A DNA stretch of 64,000 bases from Reticulitermes speratus (lineage: Eukaryota; Arthropoda; Insecta; Blattodea; Rhinotermitidae). The notes below the pieces were generated by a model. That model ran no database searches. It had not been told where the DNA came from and saw nothing but the letters and a program-made list of their open reading frames with translations. Positions 22,921 to 34,625 of the stretch are shown piece by piece (positions within the stretch are counted from its first letter, which is position 1; every line of letters begins with the position of its first letter). The position numbers and the translations under genes were made by a program. Location: positions 41,169,144 to 41,233,143 of the forward strand of contig JAJKFL010000013.1 of assembly GCA_021186555.1 (NCBI GenBank). The letters are read 5' to 3'.

Positions 22921-23150
22921 AGGTGAAGTTCCTGCGGACGCCTTGAAGACTGGACGCATTTCTAACCTCAGCACTAAATGGAGGTGAGTGGTCAGCTTAA
23001 CGCCTTGTCCACTTTAAGAGAAAGAGTCCCCGGGACCCATTGAATAGGAGGCTGCGATGGCTCCAGATCTGCTCTGGATGCTTTGGAGAAGAGACAAATC
23101 TCTTTTTCTGCTAGGAATCAAACCATGACCGCCCAGCCCGTGATTTAAAC
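22921..23150 (-). mobile_element. SINE family B, old copy
   Basis: GGTGAAGTTCC, CTAACCTCAGCACTAAATGG and CCCATTGAATAGGAGGCTG follow the family B order, with decay in the head region near 23110-23150. Confidence 0.6.
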
Positions 23151-23344
23151 CCACAGATTAGGCCTACATTAAAGTATGTGACTTTAACCATTATTTTGGA
23201 CGTTCAGAAAGAGTTAAAGTGGCTTTAAAGCTGGCTGGAACGTAGCCTCCGTTTCCAGTTCAGCGTGCTCGAGGATGAACCCATTATATTTGTCACACAA
23301 GCCTGTTTTTGGAACGAGACAGTTTAAGATGAATATGACCATCT

Positions 23345-23485
23345 TCTAGGATGTGACGCCATGTAGAGTGGTAGGACTTTGGCAACGTTTCGGAAGAACG
23401 TACTGCCTTCATCTTCAGGGTAGAAGTGTTTATTCCGAAACGTCTGTAAATTTATACTAGATTACATGGCGTCACAGCCCAGAAG
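23345..23485. repeat. Palindromic TGACGCC-ATGTAG repeat
   Basis: TGTGACGCCATGTAGAGTGG at 23352 is mirrored by TAGATTACATGGCGTCACAG at about 23457-23476, around CAACGTTTCGGAAGAACGTA. Confidence 0.7.
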
Positions 23486-25021
23486 AAGTGAGACGCATTA
23501 ATCACCGTTAGTGGAAGTGGAGTATTAGGGGTGGTAAAGGTTTTTATCTGTCACGTGATTGTAAGGACCACGGACTACGTAGAAGCTGTGGATTGTTGTG
23601 GCGTCAACACATAAAACTGCCGCATGAAATGAATTTATCACAGAAGTTTCTTAACAATAATCGCAGATCGTATTTATATCGTTATTACATAATCATGTTC
23701 TGACTGTAAGCCAGTTGTGTTGGCGTAGTCACTAAACACTTTTATTGTATTTATATTCCTATAAACTTTAACTGATGATCGCTAGAGCTTATTGGGAACG
23801 TAAATCCTCTCTCACGCTACCCCCCCCCCTCCCCCTGTTCGTACACAGTAAATTGGTGTAGCGGTAATTCCTAATTTTATTTGCGATGGACCAGGTTCGA
23901 CCCTCTTCCGGGCTAACGGCTGGCCTAGTTAAGGTTTTTCGTGATTTGAATTTTTGGCAGATTCCGAGGTGATACCATAAAATAAACTAGGGCTCCCACG
24001 TTATACATCCTTGCCTACTCAGACATTTATTACTGCAGTCATATTTCGCCTTAGAAGCTGGCCGAAGCGGTAGCGCTTCGAACTTATATTCAGGAGGTCC
24101 CGAGATTGAATCTCGGCAGCTTCGTGATTGTCGTCAGTCCCTCTAGGGAAATTCCGGGACAGTACGTCAACTAGGGCACGACGGCTCCCTTTCACATCAT
24201 TTTCTATTCAGCATTCACCTGACAAGCTTAGTCACCGTGAAGATGGAGGCAGTGCGTTCCTCTGAGACGTCGGAACGTTTAATCACTACACGGTGTAGAG
24301 ACCCAAATGAAGACCATCATTTGAATAATCGCCACGAAATCGTGAAAACTTTATATATATATTCCGATCTTGTTTTGCAGGCCTTGTATTAGACATAGTA
24401 TATGTAGTTGTGAACGGAGGAGTCTCATAAGGAAAGTAAGAACTCCATTCTCCTCCTGAAATGTCCGGGACAGCAGATTTTTTTACGGAAGCCACTTATG
24501 AAAGATGAATTTCTTCATAAAGCAACTTCCTTTAGTTCTGAATCTATGTGACAGAATATGGGTTTGTTCATTCGCCTTTTACATCCACGATTTGAAAAGA
24601 TGTGGCAATCTTGCTTTGAAGTTGAAGGGATTGGAATTTCCATCGGGTATAAACACATGGTTTCCAGTTCGAATCCGGTTTCGTGTACAGATGTGGGCGG
24701 CCGGCATCTCCTTCGTCTTCGTGTGCATGAAGGATGTTCTTATAATGGATACAAGCGAAAGTGGAATGTGCGTACGAAGGTCCTGTCTGCCTGTCCGTGT
24801 GTGAACGCCCTGTTAAAAGTGTGACGAGGACACCTGTGCAGCAGATCCTGTTCGGACGGGCGCGTCTCGCTTTCTTTTTTCGCCTCGTGTCCTGTTTTCT
24901 CTTTTTTATTTCTCTGGTCTTCTCTCTCCCTTCTAGTAAGCTGTCGTGTGACTACTGAATTTTTCTAGAATAAAAGCCGTCATTGTAATTGATTCTTTTA
25001 ACTCTAAACGTTACGTGTTTT
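23486..25021. other. Non-coding with two tRNA-like SINE heads and a palindromic-repeat fragment
   Basis: tRNA-like A and B boxes are at about 23850-23910 (GGTTCGACCC) and 24049-24120 (AGATTGAATCTCGG). A fragment of the TGACGCC family lies near 24230-24300. A C run is at 23820-23830. No gene is supported. Confidence 0.5.
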
Positions 25022-25136
25022 TACAAACCAACATATGCACACACGCCGTATACACAACAGTACAATTTTTATCCCTCCTACATGCTTCGGCGATTTACTG
25101 TTGTGTATACGGTGTGTGTGCGTAGGTTGGTTTGTA
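25022..25136. repeat. 41-bp inverted repeat around a half hammerhead-like motif
   Basis: Arms 25022-25062 and 25096-25136 have three mismatches. The loop, read on the minus strand, holds CGCCGAAGCATGTAGGAGG, the right half of the hammerhead-like core. The arms contain ACCAACATATGCAC, the family tail. Confidence 0.8.
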
Positions 25137-25552
25137 AATAAAACACATACTTTCATTGCACGGAATGAGCAACGTTATACTAATTTTAAACGTTATATTA
25201 CTTTTACTTTATCCAGGGCCCCGGATACTTGCTTCCTCACCCTCCACGTGCGAGGCAACTGACCCGGGTATTAAGCAGTTCCAGAGCGGCGACTTAAATG
25301 TGTGTAATTCGAAAGTGGTGTACTGTAATGTGTAATTTGCAGAAAGCAAAGAGTGTACTGCTTTCTTTCCGGGTTTTAACATTGAACGTTACGTTTTATA
25401 AGTGTGTCTTATAGAATAGTCGTGGAAAAACATTGCGAGCTTACGAGCGAGAGGATTTTGTTGAATGACGTTTAGATTTGAATTGTATTTATGGAACCCG
25501 TTGTTATACATTTGTATATTGTTTCACGGTTTATTTTGTTCAACGGTTGTTG

Positions 25553-25555
<3 letters not shown>

Positions 25556-25588
<33 letters not shown>
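25556..25588. repeat. (TA)n microsatellite
   Basis: Uninterrupted TA dinucleotides. Confidence 0.95.
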
Positions 25589-25591
<3 letters not shown>

Positions 25592-25779
25592 GTAACCTTT
25601 ATTGATCAATTTCTGACCAATCTGATATATGTCACACGTATTTAATTAAACTCAGGGCTTGAGTTGGAGCCGGTAACTAAAATAGGAATTGAAATTGTAG
25701 TCTTTGTCGTAATTTGATAGAAGCGGGAATGTTTATTTCGGCTCGTGAAGCCGGCATTAAAGAACTGCAGATTCACATA

Positions 25780-25964
25780 CAGTCGAACTCTGTTATAACG
25801 TCACGAAGGGGACTGCATATTCTTTGTCTTTATAAACGAGTGTCGTTCTAACCGAAGAGTACAATGTTACGGTTAAAAGTGAGGAATTCATTGGTACCAC
25901 AGAATATCTGACGCTATATACGAGGTGTCGCATAAACCGATGTCGTTATAACCGGGTTCTACTG
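25780..25964. mobile_element. pogo/Tigger-like MITE with TA target duplication
   Basis: The left end CAGTCGAACTCTGTTATAAC and the reverse complement of the right end, CAGTAGAACCCGGTTATAAC, form terminal inverted repeats. TA flanks both sides (25778-25779 and 25965-25966). It is 185 bp with no coding capacity, and the CAGT start is typical of pogo-group elements. Confidence 0.8.
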
Positions 25965-25966
25965 TA

Positions 25967-26876
25967 CTTCGTTATAAGTTCGCGATCTTGAACCGTATCC
26001 TGGGCTGGAACTGTGACCTGTAAATATAGTCCATTCGTACATTTACGATGTTTCTTCTCTGCTTACTAATCTGCTAATTTGTGTTATTACAGTATGTTAT
26101 CTAAGAATTAATTTCGGGGGGTGTTTCGAAAAATATATACGAAGGTCGGTCAGAAAATGAGCTCACCTCGTGTGTCATTTCGTAACTGTGGACCTCCACT
26201 GATTGTGACTATATCGGAGGGAAGATGGTCGCCTAGAGACTATCATCTGCTTCCAGCTGAAGTCAAATCTTGGCAGTGACAGTCTGAGGATGATCGCGAA
26301 GTGGAAACAGTTGTGACAGGATGGCTGGTAACAGAGAACACGGACTCTTATCATCAGGGTATAGATAAGCACGTCCCGCGACACGATAAATGCCATAGTT
26401 ATGGTGGGGACTATGTGGAAAAGTAGTGGGGCAGTAACAGAGTGAAATCTGAACTGTTGTTATCAGACTGAAAACAACGAACCCAAAATATATGTATTGC
26501 AACCTCCTTCTGTGACCGACCGACCTTGTTATACTTGATTCACTAATCACCTGTTTACAGTTTCAGACTCTTTTCTTTAAGTAAGTGTTGGGGCAAAACA
26601 TATTAATAATGTTTACCAAACATATCACGGATAATAATTTGAGCTCGTAAAGTTGGTAGTGATGTTTCGGTTATACCTGACGTACCAGGAGTGGGGGTAT
26701 TCTAGATTATATATTATACTATATTTATATAACTGCTTCCCTTTTTATTTATTTGTACACAATTTATGTTTACAGTTTATTGAGTGTATTTTGTGTTGAT
26801 GAATCCACATACGTTAAGCGTGACTTGCTACTGCACACATAGCAATATTTATATAGGAAGAAAAAAACTTTATGAC
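25967..26876. other. Non-coding, nothing recognised
   Basis: No supported feature. Confidence 0.5.
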
Positions 26877-26878
26877 AG

Positions 26879-26935
26879 AAAGAAGGAAGGAAGGAAGGAA
26901 GGAAGGAAGGAATGAAGGAAGGAAAGCGTTATACA
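26879..26935. repeat. (GGAA)n microsatellite
   Basis: GAAGG/GGAA tract with one interruption. The poly-LPSF peptide frame across it is an artefact. Confidence 0.9.
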
Positions 26936-26989
26936 CAGTGCGACATTTGAGGTTTTCGCCTCGGCGTCTGCGAAGATTGCTATATTTTG

Positions 26990-27115
26990 GGTTGTGACGC
27001 CATGTAGTCGAGTGAATATTGATCGACGTTTCAGAAGAATATGCTTTTATCATCTACCCGGACGATGGAGGCACCAGGTTTCTCTGAAACGTCGATACCA
27101 GACTACACGGCATCA
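26990..27115. repeat. Palindromic TGACGCC-ATGTAG repeat
   Basis: TGTGACGCCATGTAG at 26994 is mirrored by CTACACGGCATCAC at 27103-27116. Both inner arms carry GACGTTTCAGA or its complement. Confidence 0.7.
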
Positions 27116-27129
27116 CCTACAAGAAAACA

Positions 27130-28204
27130 GTGCTTCTCATCGGCTGGTCCACGAATCATTGCCGGCTTAAAATCGAAAAGTAACGTATATTTTATGAGTA
27201 ATCTGAAATGAGTTACGTGTCGGAATGTTTCTCTCAACCGCTTTCTTTATGTCGACTGTGGGGGCTCACATGACATCTTACTGGGTTCCTGGGCGGAGGC
27301 GACCGGACTGTGATAAACTGTATATTCATTAAACAGTCCAAGGCAGAGGCTTAGTTACATCTGTAACGACTACAGAAAGTGCCGTGTTACGGCTTTGTGT
27401 TGATAACAGAGTCGTGTCCTGTGTGTTCTGGTCCTGCACACTTTCGTTAGCTTTGCAAGTTAGGACTGTATCTGCGGTATGTGTCTGCTATTGTATGTAC
27501 CTCATTGTCCTTGATACTCATTTACGGCAGATATAGATCTGTTGCTGCGAAGCTGTTCGCACTGAAAGTAACACACGTCGTACTGCAGCCAGAATTTAGT
27601 TTTCCTGCTACTTCGTTAAATATCCCTGATACTACGACGTTAATATTGTGTGGTGAAGCGTGCAAGTTATGGAGCCTTTCATTAAGTAATTTTCTGTATC
27701 GTGCTGTTAGGTCTGCGTCATGTTTGTCAGAACCCAATATTATGTTAGCACTTTATTCTGAAACACCCTCAGTCTGTATTCTTCCCTTATGGCAGGAGTT
27801 TGGTGCTGGCATGTTTAATTATGAAATTGTAAAGTTCTGTACAGCAGAACAGGTCTCGTTCCAAATCTTGTAACTGGCACGCTACCTGCAGCATTACCAA
27901 GCCGATTAAGGTACTGCTTGACAATTCCGGTCTTCTGGGATAAGAAGAAGAACGGGATAGTCATGTACATCGCTGCGGAAACCTTAACACTCGCCAGGAA
28001 TTTCGTACCTTGGACGTATAGGTGTGTGTGTGTATGTATGTATGTATATATACCAACTCGGAAACTGCATGTTATCAACTTTTTGGCTGTGGTAGAATTC
28101 AGGGAAGCATAACTAGCAATTCAGCCACTGTGCAAAGCATAACAAGGTACCGTTCACCAAATAGTGAAGCGGTGCTAAGTGGTTAGTACACACAGCGAGG
28201 ACAA
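27130..28204. other. Mostly non-coding; possible LINE scrap on the minus strand
   Basis: Minus strand 27655-27737 reads YRKLLNERLHNLHASPHNI, close to [19 protein letters not shown] of LINE family 2. The plus-strand 130-residue frame at 27481-27873 has no recognisable domain. A (GTAT)n tract lies near 28027-28050. Confidence 0.4.
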
Positions 28205-28480
28205 GGTGACTAGAAAACTGATGGTGTTGTTGACGGTAAGGTAGAGATGCACCTGAGCGTAAGCATCTCGTCTGGAAGGCGTATTATGGGCGTGCTCATA
28301 ACCCTTGAATTCTCGGCAGTACATGGAGACGACGCTCCGGGAACGGCGCCCGCGCTTTTCCCATTGAATGTAACAGTCAGTGGAACCCGGAACCCGTCTA
28401 GGCGTGCTTCTTCTGTCTGAAATCGAGCCCCAGCTGCCCAGCATCAGTCGGCTACCTGCCGAGCTATCTGGACTCACTAC
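28205..28480 (-). mobile_element. tRNA-derived SINE-like element
   Basis: The minus-strand head is GTCCAGATAGCTCGGCAGGT with B-box-like GGGCTCGATTTC near 28418-28430. The 3' part is not shared with the other families here. Confidence 0.5.
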
Positions 28481-28734
28481 CAGTGATGTGTCTTATTTTT
28501 GTTACACCGAACGGTGACTTCTTCGGCAGTAATGCTTGTATGGTCGGATCAGAACTCGGAAGGCGCATAATGCTGACCAGTGGCTACTTGAGTGGACATG
28601 TGCGTCGTTAACCTTACACACTTGATCATGTGTGATGTGTTCTGATGCCATGAGCCTGTCAAGACGCTGAATGAGTGGAAGGTCGGACTTCGATACCTGA
28701 CAAGGTGATGTTTTTTTTCTTTGCTTATTTACGA

Positions 28735-28935
28735 CGCTTTTTAAACCACAGATGTTCTTCGAATGAAGTGCTTTAAGGTAGGCTACTGTCCAAACAGATG
28801 CCTGGAGAAACTGGGGAAAATCACTAGTCTAGTCCAGAATGACTAGTCTCCGAGACGAGATTCGAACCAGCGTCGTCCCATGTATGAAGGAGAGGCATTA
28901 ATTACTCGATCGCGACATTTTATAGGAGACTGAGG
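28735..28935 (-). mobile_element. tRNA-like SINE remnant
   Basis: CGAGATTCGAACCAGCGTCG near 28856-28875 is an inverted B box. Other boxes are degenerate. Confidence 0.4.
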
Positions 28936-29648
28936 CATGTTGCTCTTCGCCATCGTATGTTATGTTTTGTCCTCTTGAATGTCATGTCTTATTATGTCAT
29001 GTTTGGTGCTGTCCAAGCCTCGGAGTTGAGTGCCACAAAGAAAGGCGATTGGAATGTAAACTGATGATTCACTTTCATCGGGTGGTGTATAACAATGTGT
29101 GGTGTCTGCTACGCCTCAGGGCGAAGTACGAGATAGGATTTACAGTTGGTATTGTCTCATATTGGAATAAATTAAAGCCTATATGAATCTTGAATAGGTT
29201 CAGTTCATAAATTTTGTGTTCTTTACGTATATCACACTGAAGTTAATATTACTCGGCGATACACGCATTTGTGAGTGGTTTATACAACACTTGTCTTCAG
29301 CCCATTTAGTCTCAGGGTCGTTAAATAACTCGCGACATACACGTGGTCGTCGTCATAATTATCATGATCGTCGTCATCTTCATCACGAACCTGATGAGCG
29401 GGTCGGTGTGCCGGTAACGCTGTACTTCGTATTTAGAATTTCCCCGCTTTGAAGTTCATCCATGTTACTTTGTGCTTTCCCCAGTTTCTCTGTACGAATT
29501 CCGTCATGGTGTCTTGAAGTAAACCGCTATCGCTTACTGCCAAACTGTTGCGTATTCACCGTCGCAAATCGTCTTCCCAGCTCATTATATGGCGATTTTA
29601 TTGGGTCTGACAGTAGGGTTAAACGCTTGTTTAGGCGCTCGTTATGAA
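28936..29648. other. Non-coding, nothing recognised
   Basis: Short open frames without known domains. Confidence 0.5.
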
Positions 29649-30281
29649 GTAAAGAAGAGCCTTCTGTCGCGACCACGTCCATCTCTCTGTGACCAAAGTA
29701 AAGAAGAGCCTTCTGTCGCGACCACGTCCATCTCTCTGTGACCAAAGTAAAGAAGAGCCTTCTGTCGCGACCACGTCCATCTCTCTGTGACCAAAGTAAA
29801 GAAGAGCCTTCTGTCGCGACCACGTCCATCTCTCTGTGACCAAAGTAAAGAAGAGCCTTCTGTCGAGACCACGTCCATCTCTCTGTGACCAAAGTAAAGA
29901 AGAGCCTTCTGTCGAGACCACGTCCATCTCTCTGTGACCAAAGTAAAGAAGAGCCTTCTGTCCCGACCACGTCCATCTCTCTGTGACCAAAGTAAAGAAG
30001 AGCCTTCTGTCGCGACCACGTCCATCTCTCTGTGACCAAAGTAAAGAAGAGACTTCTGTCGCGACCACGTCCATCTCTCTGTGACCAAAGTAAAGAAGAG
30101 CCTTCTGTCGCGACCACGTCCATCTCTCTGTGACCAAAGTAAAGAAGAGCCTTCTGTCGCGACCACGTCCATCTCTCTGTGACCAAAGTAAAGAAGAGCC
30201 TTCTGTCGCGACCACGTCCATCTCTCTGTGACCAAAGTAAAGAAGAGCCTTCTGTCGCGACCACGTCAATCTCTCTGTGAC
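29649..30281. repeat. 49-bp minisatellite, 13 copies
   Basis: Unit starts recur every 49 bases from 29649 to 30237, twelve full and one nearly full. The unit runs GTAAAGAAGAGCC through CGCGACCACGTCC to GTGACCAAA. Copies are nearly identical: variants are CGAGACC (units 5 and 6), CCCGACC (unit 7), GACTTCT in place of GCCTTCT (unit 9) and a T>A-type change in the last. Because 49 is not a multiple of 3, all three minus frames stay open with a 49-residue period. This explains the three overlapping frames of 197-245 codons, which I do not regard as genes. Confidence 0.95.
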
Positions 30282-30289
30282 CTAGTGGC

Positions 30290-31590
30290 AGTGACTAAAT
30301 CTTTCGTCAGATTTTCATGAAGTTCGGTATGGGAATTCATTTACAAAACGTTGTACAGCGTAAGTTGGTTTCATGGAAATCGACACACTAACAATCATAC
30401 TTTATGGGTATGAATGAATTTTTACCCGTACTTACCGTTTTTATCGGCAGATTTGGCTGAAATTCGGTATGACATACGCACTTAATGCCGTTGATTATCT
30501 CTGCGTTTCGTGAAAATCGGCATTGGGAAGGCCTGCTTTCGGTATGGGCTTGGATTAAATTATGTTCACGCTGTTACCGTGGAACGTGCGACAGTTTGAG
30601 AACACCTAGGTAAAGTCTGCATACTGTATCACCGAGTACACCGTTTTGGCCGTTTTTTTTTTGTGTGGCGTCGATCTGAGTTTACAGAAATTAGTTTTGT
30701 TACACATTAGGCCTGTATTCTTCTGTAATATTTATAGTCATGCACTCTACTCTGAATTATTTGGTCAAAAGGCACAGAGATTTTTTATTAGTACGTTCGA
30801 ACGTGTGATGCCCGAACGTCTGAATGATGAAGCGTGCATATTCAAACTGCATATGCTTTACAATCATTGTGTAGGAGAATTTATAATTAAAAGTGTGTTC
30901 TAGGTACGGAGTTCAATACTAATAATGTTTTTACGATGTCTGTAGTTGCTTGCTTTGTGGATCCCAAGCGAAAATATAGGTGCCAAGTAATTAGCTGAGG
31001 CGTGCAAATGAACAGTGCAAATCGCATCAGTAACCAAGGTACGGAAGATGGAGTTCTGTGCACAAATGTATCCTATGCGTGTAGAATGTGAAAACTGCTA
31101 TATGTTCGGGTATCTTTACTTTGGGGATTACAATTCTAAATCTTGCAAATTTAGATTTCCGAAAATGACAGTACCGTACGTAATTATTTTTTTTACCAAT
31201 CGGTATTAAGAGATATCGCTTTTGGGGTCCCGATTTCTGTGAAGTGGAAGAGAAACACTGTACCATCTCATTGCACTTCAAATTAACCAACATTGACACT
31301 GCGTAGCCCGGTGGTTAGACTGTATGTACTACCTGATTTAACATTAAAGAAGACTGCCAGTGTTGTACTCGGTGACGTAGTGCACTATACCAAGGTCAGT
31401 TTACTTCCAAAATGTCATACGGTTTTACGGTGCACGCGTGAATGTAACTTCGTATACGCCCATAAGAAAAGTAGGGCCTACAGCCTTTCCTGCGCCGATT
31501 TTAACGAAACGCACAAATGTCCAACCGAATATTTCCCAATATCGGGCAGTACATGTGAGAAGTATGGATATAAATCAGTTTATGCCCAAA
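30290..31590. other. Non-coding with diverged repeat monomers
   Basis: 30298-30540 holds two or three loosely similar monomers (CAGATTTTCATGAAGTTCGG, GCAGATTTGGCTGAAATTCG) related to the GACGAAGC dispersed repeat. No gene is supported. Confidence 0.5.
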
Positions 31591-31605
31591 CTAAATTATG
31601 GCTTT

Positions 31606-31865
31606 TTTTTATGGCTCGACAGCCCTATATGTGCCTGGGCCTCCTCGTTACGTCGAGGTTTCATGGTCACACACACTTTAGACACACCACAGTCGGTAGG
31701 ACTTCTCTGGACGAGGGACCAGCCCGTCGCAGAGACCTCTACCTGACATCACACAACACTCACAAGAGACAGACATCCATGCCCCCGGTGGGATTCGAAC
31801 CCACGATCCTAGTAAGCGAGCGGCCGAAGACCCACGCCTTAGACCGCACGGCCACTGGGATCGGC
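31606..31865 (-). mobile_element. SINE family A with 13-base target duplication
   Basis: The minus strand shows the full family A order. AAATTATGGCTTT occurs at 31593-31605 and 31866-31878. The 195-residue plus frame across it is repeat-derived. Confidence 0.9.
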
Positions 31866-31889
31866 AAATTATGGCTTTAACTCAGTCAA

Positions 31890-32330
31890 TTTTTACAGCA
31901 TTTACACGCACTCGTTGTGGGCGTCTCCTGTACCGAATTTTACCCAAATGGGATGAAAATTGTAGAAGATAGGGTAAAGTTTCATTTACGCTCTTAAGTA
32001 AAGTACGGCTTTCACTGCGCCCATTTTCACTAAACTCATGACTTTGTTTAATGGCGTGACGTAGAGATCTTCTGTACAGAACTTCAGCCAAATCTATTAA
32101 TAAAAACGGGAATTCGTTTTAAGCCCATATGTAAAGTATGACTCTCAGTGAGCCGCTTGTCACAAAACTCATGCTCACTCCAGAACCTTGTATAAAGAAC
32201 TACTGTACCTAGTTTCAAGAAAATCCGACAGACGGTTTAGTCGCCGATTCTAGGTGACAGACGGAAGGACGGACATTGATCTAGGGCGGACATGATCTCT
32301 ACGTAAGGCGTTAACAGCGAACACGTAAAT
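31890..32330 (+). repeat. Array of diverged repeat monomers ending in GACGGAAGGACGGACA
   Basis: Repeated phrases such as CAGTCAATTTTTACAGC, CTGCGCCCATTTTCACTAAA and GAGCCGCTTGTCACAAAACT recur roughly every 90-100 bases. It ends GACAGACGGAAGGACGGACA near 32256-32275. Confidence 0.5.
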
Positions 32331-32666
32331 AGTCGGCGTTCACCGGCTGGTGTCATAATACAGGCACATTGTACGATTTGATGTTCACCTCAGTTTTTTT
32401 GTTTTAATGGTTCATTGGTGTTTTCATTCCTACATGATCACAAAATTGTTTGGAAAATAGAATAACAGTGCAATTAATAGTATTAATTTTAATTCCTCAT
32501 GTCTGGAACCATAATTTTGCCAGAGCTCTTGCATGAGCTAGCTTCGTAGTTGTTGTATCTACACTGCCTGACCGAACACTTGACATATTTATCGTCATCA
32601 ATTGTTATTCTATGCTGCTGTTTTCAATTCCAGTGGATGGAATGTTATGTATAATAATGTAATGTA
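32331..32666. other. Non-coding, nothing recognised
   Basis: AT-rich, no supported feature. Confidence 0.5.
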
Positions 32667-32679
32667 ATAATGTGTGGGT

Positions 32680-33072
32680 GGTCGACCTCGGTGGACTAGT
32701 GGTTAGCTTGCTCGCCACTGGACCCAAGGTTCGCGGGTTCGATCCCGACCGAGGTCGATAAAATTCCGGAGCACCACTTCCTTCGGAGGGGAAGTAAAGC
32801 CGTCGGTCCCATGTCGTAGATTTACGGCATGTAAAAGAACCTTACGGGCATGAATAGAAATGTTGCGTAAGCCAAATTGCCTCCATTTCTCGCACAAGTC
32901 TCCTGACTGCCTGCCAGATGGCTCTGGCGGGCACATCAGGATCGATAGAAACAGTAGCGCGGCCAGTTGACCAGTCACCAACTGCCACGAATGCGCATGA
33001 CTTAGTAACCTCGAAAAGAGGAGGCAATAGGAGGCCCAGGCCCATATAGGGCTGTTGAGCCATGGTTATTAT
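32680..33072 (+). mobile_element. SINE family C with 13-base target duplication
   Basis: The head GACCTCGGTGGACTAGTGG (A box) and GCGGGTTCGATCCCGACC (B box) is a different tRNA-like head from family A. The last about 35 bases (AGGCCCAGGCCCATATAGGG, CTGTTGAGCCAT) match the family A tail. ATAATGTGTGGGT flanks it at 32667-32679 and 33073-33085. Confidence 0.9.
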
Positions 33073-33089
33073 ATAATGTGTGGGTAGAA

Positions 33090-33376
33090 AAAAAGGTAAA
33101 GTTCACCCTAGAACAGTCCATAAAGGCCCAGAGGGGGAGTAGAGGTATAGCTCTACTCTTTCTTTAACCTCGGCGCTAGATGGGGTGGGTGGCCAACGCC
33201 ACGCCTCGGCCGCTTTACCCCCGGGGAAAGAGACCCGTTACCCATTGTTATAGGCGACTGGGTTGGCCTCAGGGCCGGTCTGACCAGTGTGAAAAATCTT
33301 ACCCCCGCCGGGATTCGATCCCCGGACCGTGCAGCCCGTAGCGAGTCACTGTACCGACTACGCTATCCCGGCCCAT
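33090..33376 (-). mobile_element. SINE family B
   Basis: Full-length: head GGGCCGGGATAGCGTAGTCG, B box GGGGATCGAATCCCGGC, tail GGTGAACTTTACC. It sits only 4-5 bases beyond the target duplication of the family C element. Confidence 0.9.
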
Positions 33377-34155
33377 ATGTGGGTTTTAAAATGTTACAGT
33401 AGGTGTTACGTGTAGTTACCACTGGGCTTTGAACGATTGAGGCAACTGGAAAAGTAAAGCAGCTGTACCCGCTGAGTTTGGCTGAGATTCGTCAGATTGA
33501 CTTGGCTCCTGATGTTGGCAGTCGAATTGCTAGGGCGTGGACGTTTTTAAGTAGATGAACCTGTGGACGTGATAGTAATAGGTAAGTGAATCAGCACTGG
33601 CCTCGGGCGCTTCTGGGTTTGAAAAAAGTAGTCTAGGCTTCACAGCTTATGGCCTGACCTATCTTAACTCAACGTTTTAATTAGCATGCTGTCAGTTGCC
33701 CTGTTCGGATTTAGGTGGTATATTGGTGATGTAATTTAATTTGTAGACAGTCTGTGCGGAATTGACAGTTTATGCCTGTCCTTGTGGTAAAACAAGCCGA
33801 CCGTGGTTACCGATGTGTGAGCCCTAATTATATCGCTGTCTGCGAAATTCGTAGCCGGAATACAGACATATGCAGAATAACTGATGTCAAATCACGAAGA
33901 GCGTGTTTAGCAGTGCTGTCTATTTCATTCCGGCCAAATTAACGAGGAAGGCGGTGTACATATAACAACGTTGTGGCGCGTTCGCGTAAGCACTGTTGCC
34001 ATGGAAAAGCAGCAGTGCTTTCCCTTTGTATTGGCGTGCACATGTCGCTGTCACCAAAGTAATAAATACTGAAAGTGTTGCCATGGAAGCACAGCCATGC
34101 GTTCTCCGTATTGTTTCGCTACATGTGTCGCTGCCGACAGTATGAAACACACTTA
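33377..34155. other. Non-coding, nothing recognised
   Basis: CpG-rich but without recognised coding sequence. Confidence 0.5.
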
Positions 34156-34159
34156 GGTC

Positions 34160-34625
34160 TTCACGTACAGTGCCCGATATTTTTGTCCGATTTTAACCAA
34201 ATTTGGAGTTTCTCGACAGATTTTCGTAAAAATCCCCAATATCAAATTTCACGAAAATCTTTCCAGTGGGAGCTGTGCTGATATATGCGGACAGACGGAC
34301 AGGCATGACGAAGCTAATGGGCGCTTTCGGGTTTCGCGACTTACGCGAACGAGCCTAAAAATCCTGTCCTTAATTGATAATTTTGTTTTCCCTTTCTGTA
34401 GAAAGCAATATAAAAGCACTTGGATCTTCATGTAAAGTGCCCAATATTGTTGTCTGATTTTACCAAATTTGAAGTTCTTCGACGTGTTTTCTTAAGAGTC
34501 CCCCAATATGAAATTTCACGAAAATCCGTCCGGTGGGAGCCGCGCTGATACGTGCGGGCAGACAGACGGACAGACAACTATTCTAAAGATCGCCTTTCGC
34601 TATTTATGCAAGCGCACTTAATAAG
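34160..34625 (+). repeat. Two tandem copies of the GACGAAGC dispersed repeat
   Basis: 34160-34360 and 34425-34625 each run from GTACAGTGCCC / GTAAAGTGCCC through TTTCACGAAAATC(T/C)(T/G)TCC and GGAGC(T/C)G to a GGACAGAC tract and GCGCACTTA- or GAGCCTAAAA-like ends. Confidence 0.75.

Noticed and set aside
27481..27873. 130-codon plus-strand open frame
   Set aside because: It has no recognisable domain, exon signals or composition shift. An antisense LINE-like scrap overlaps it.
29527..30269. Three overlapping minus-strand open frames of 197-245 codons
   Set aside because: They are translations of the 49-bp minisatellite in three frames, with a periodic low-complexity product and no independent coding evidence.
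31293..31880. 195-codon plus-strand open frame
   Set aside because: Its second half is an inverted family A SINE, and the first half has no domain.
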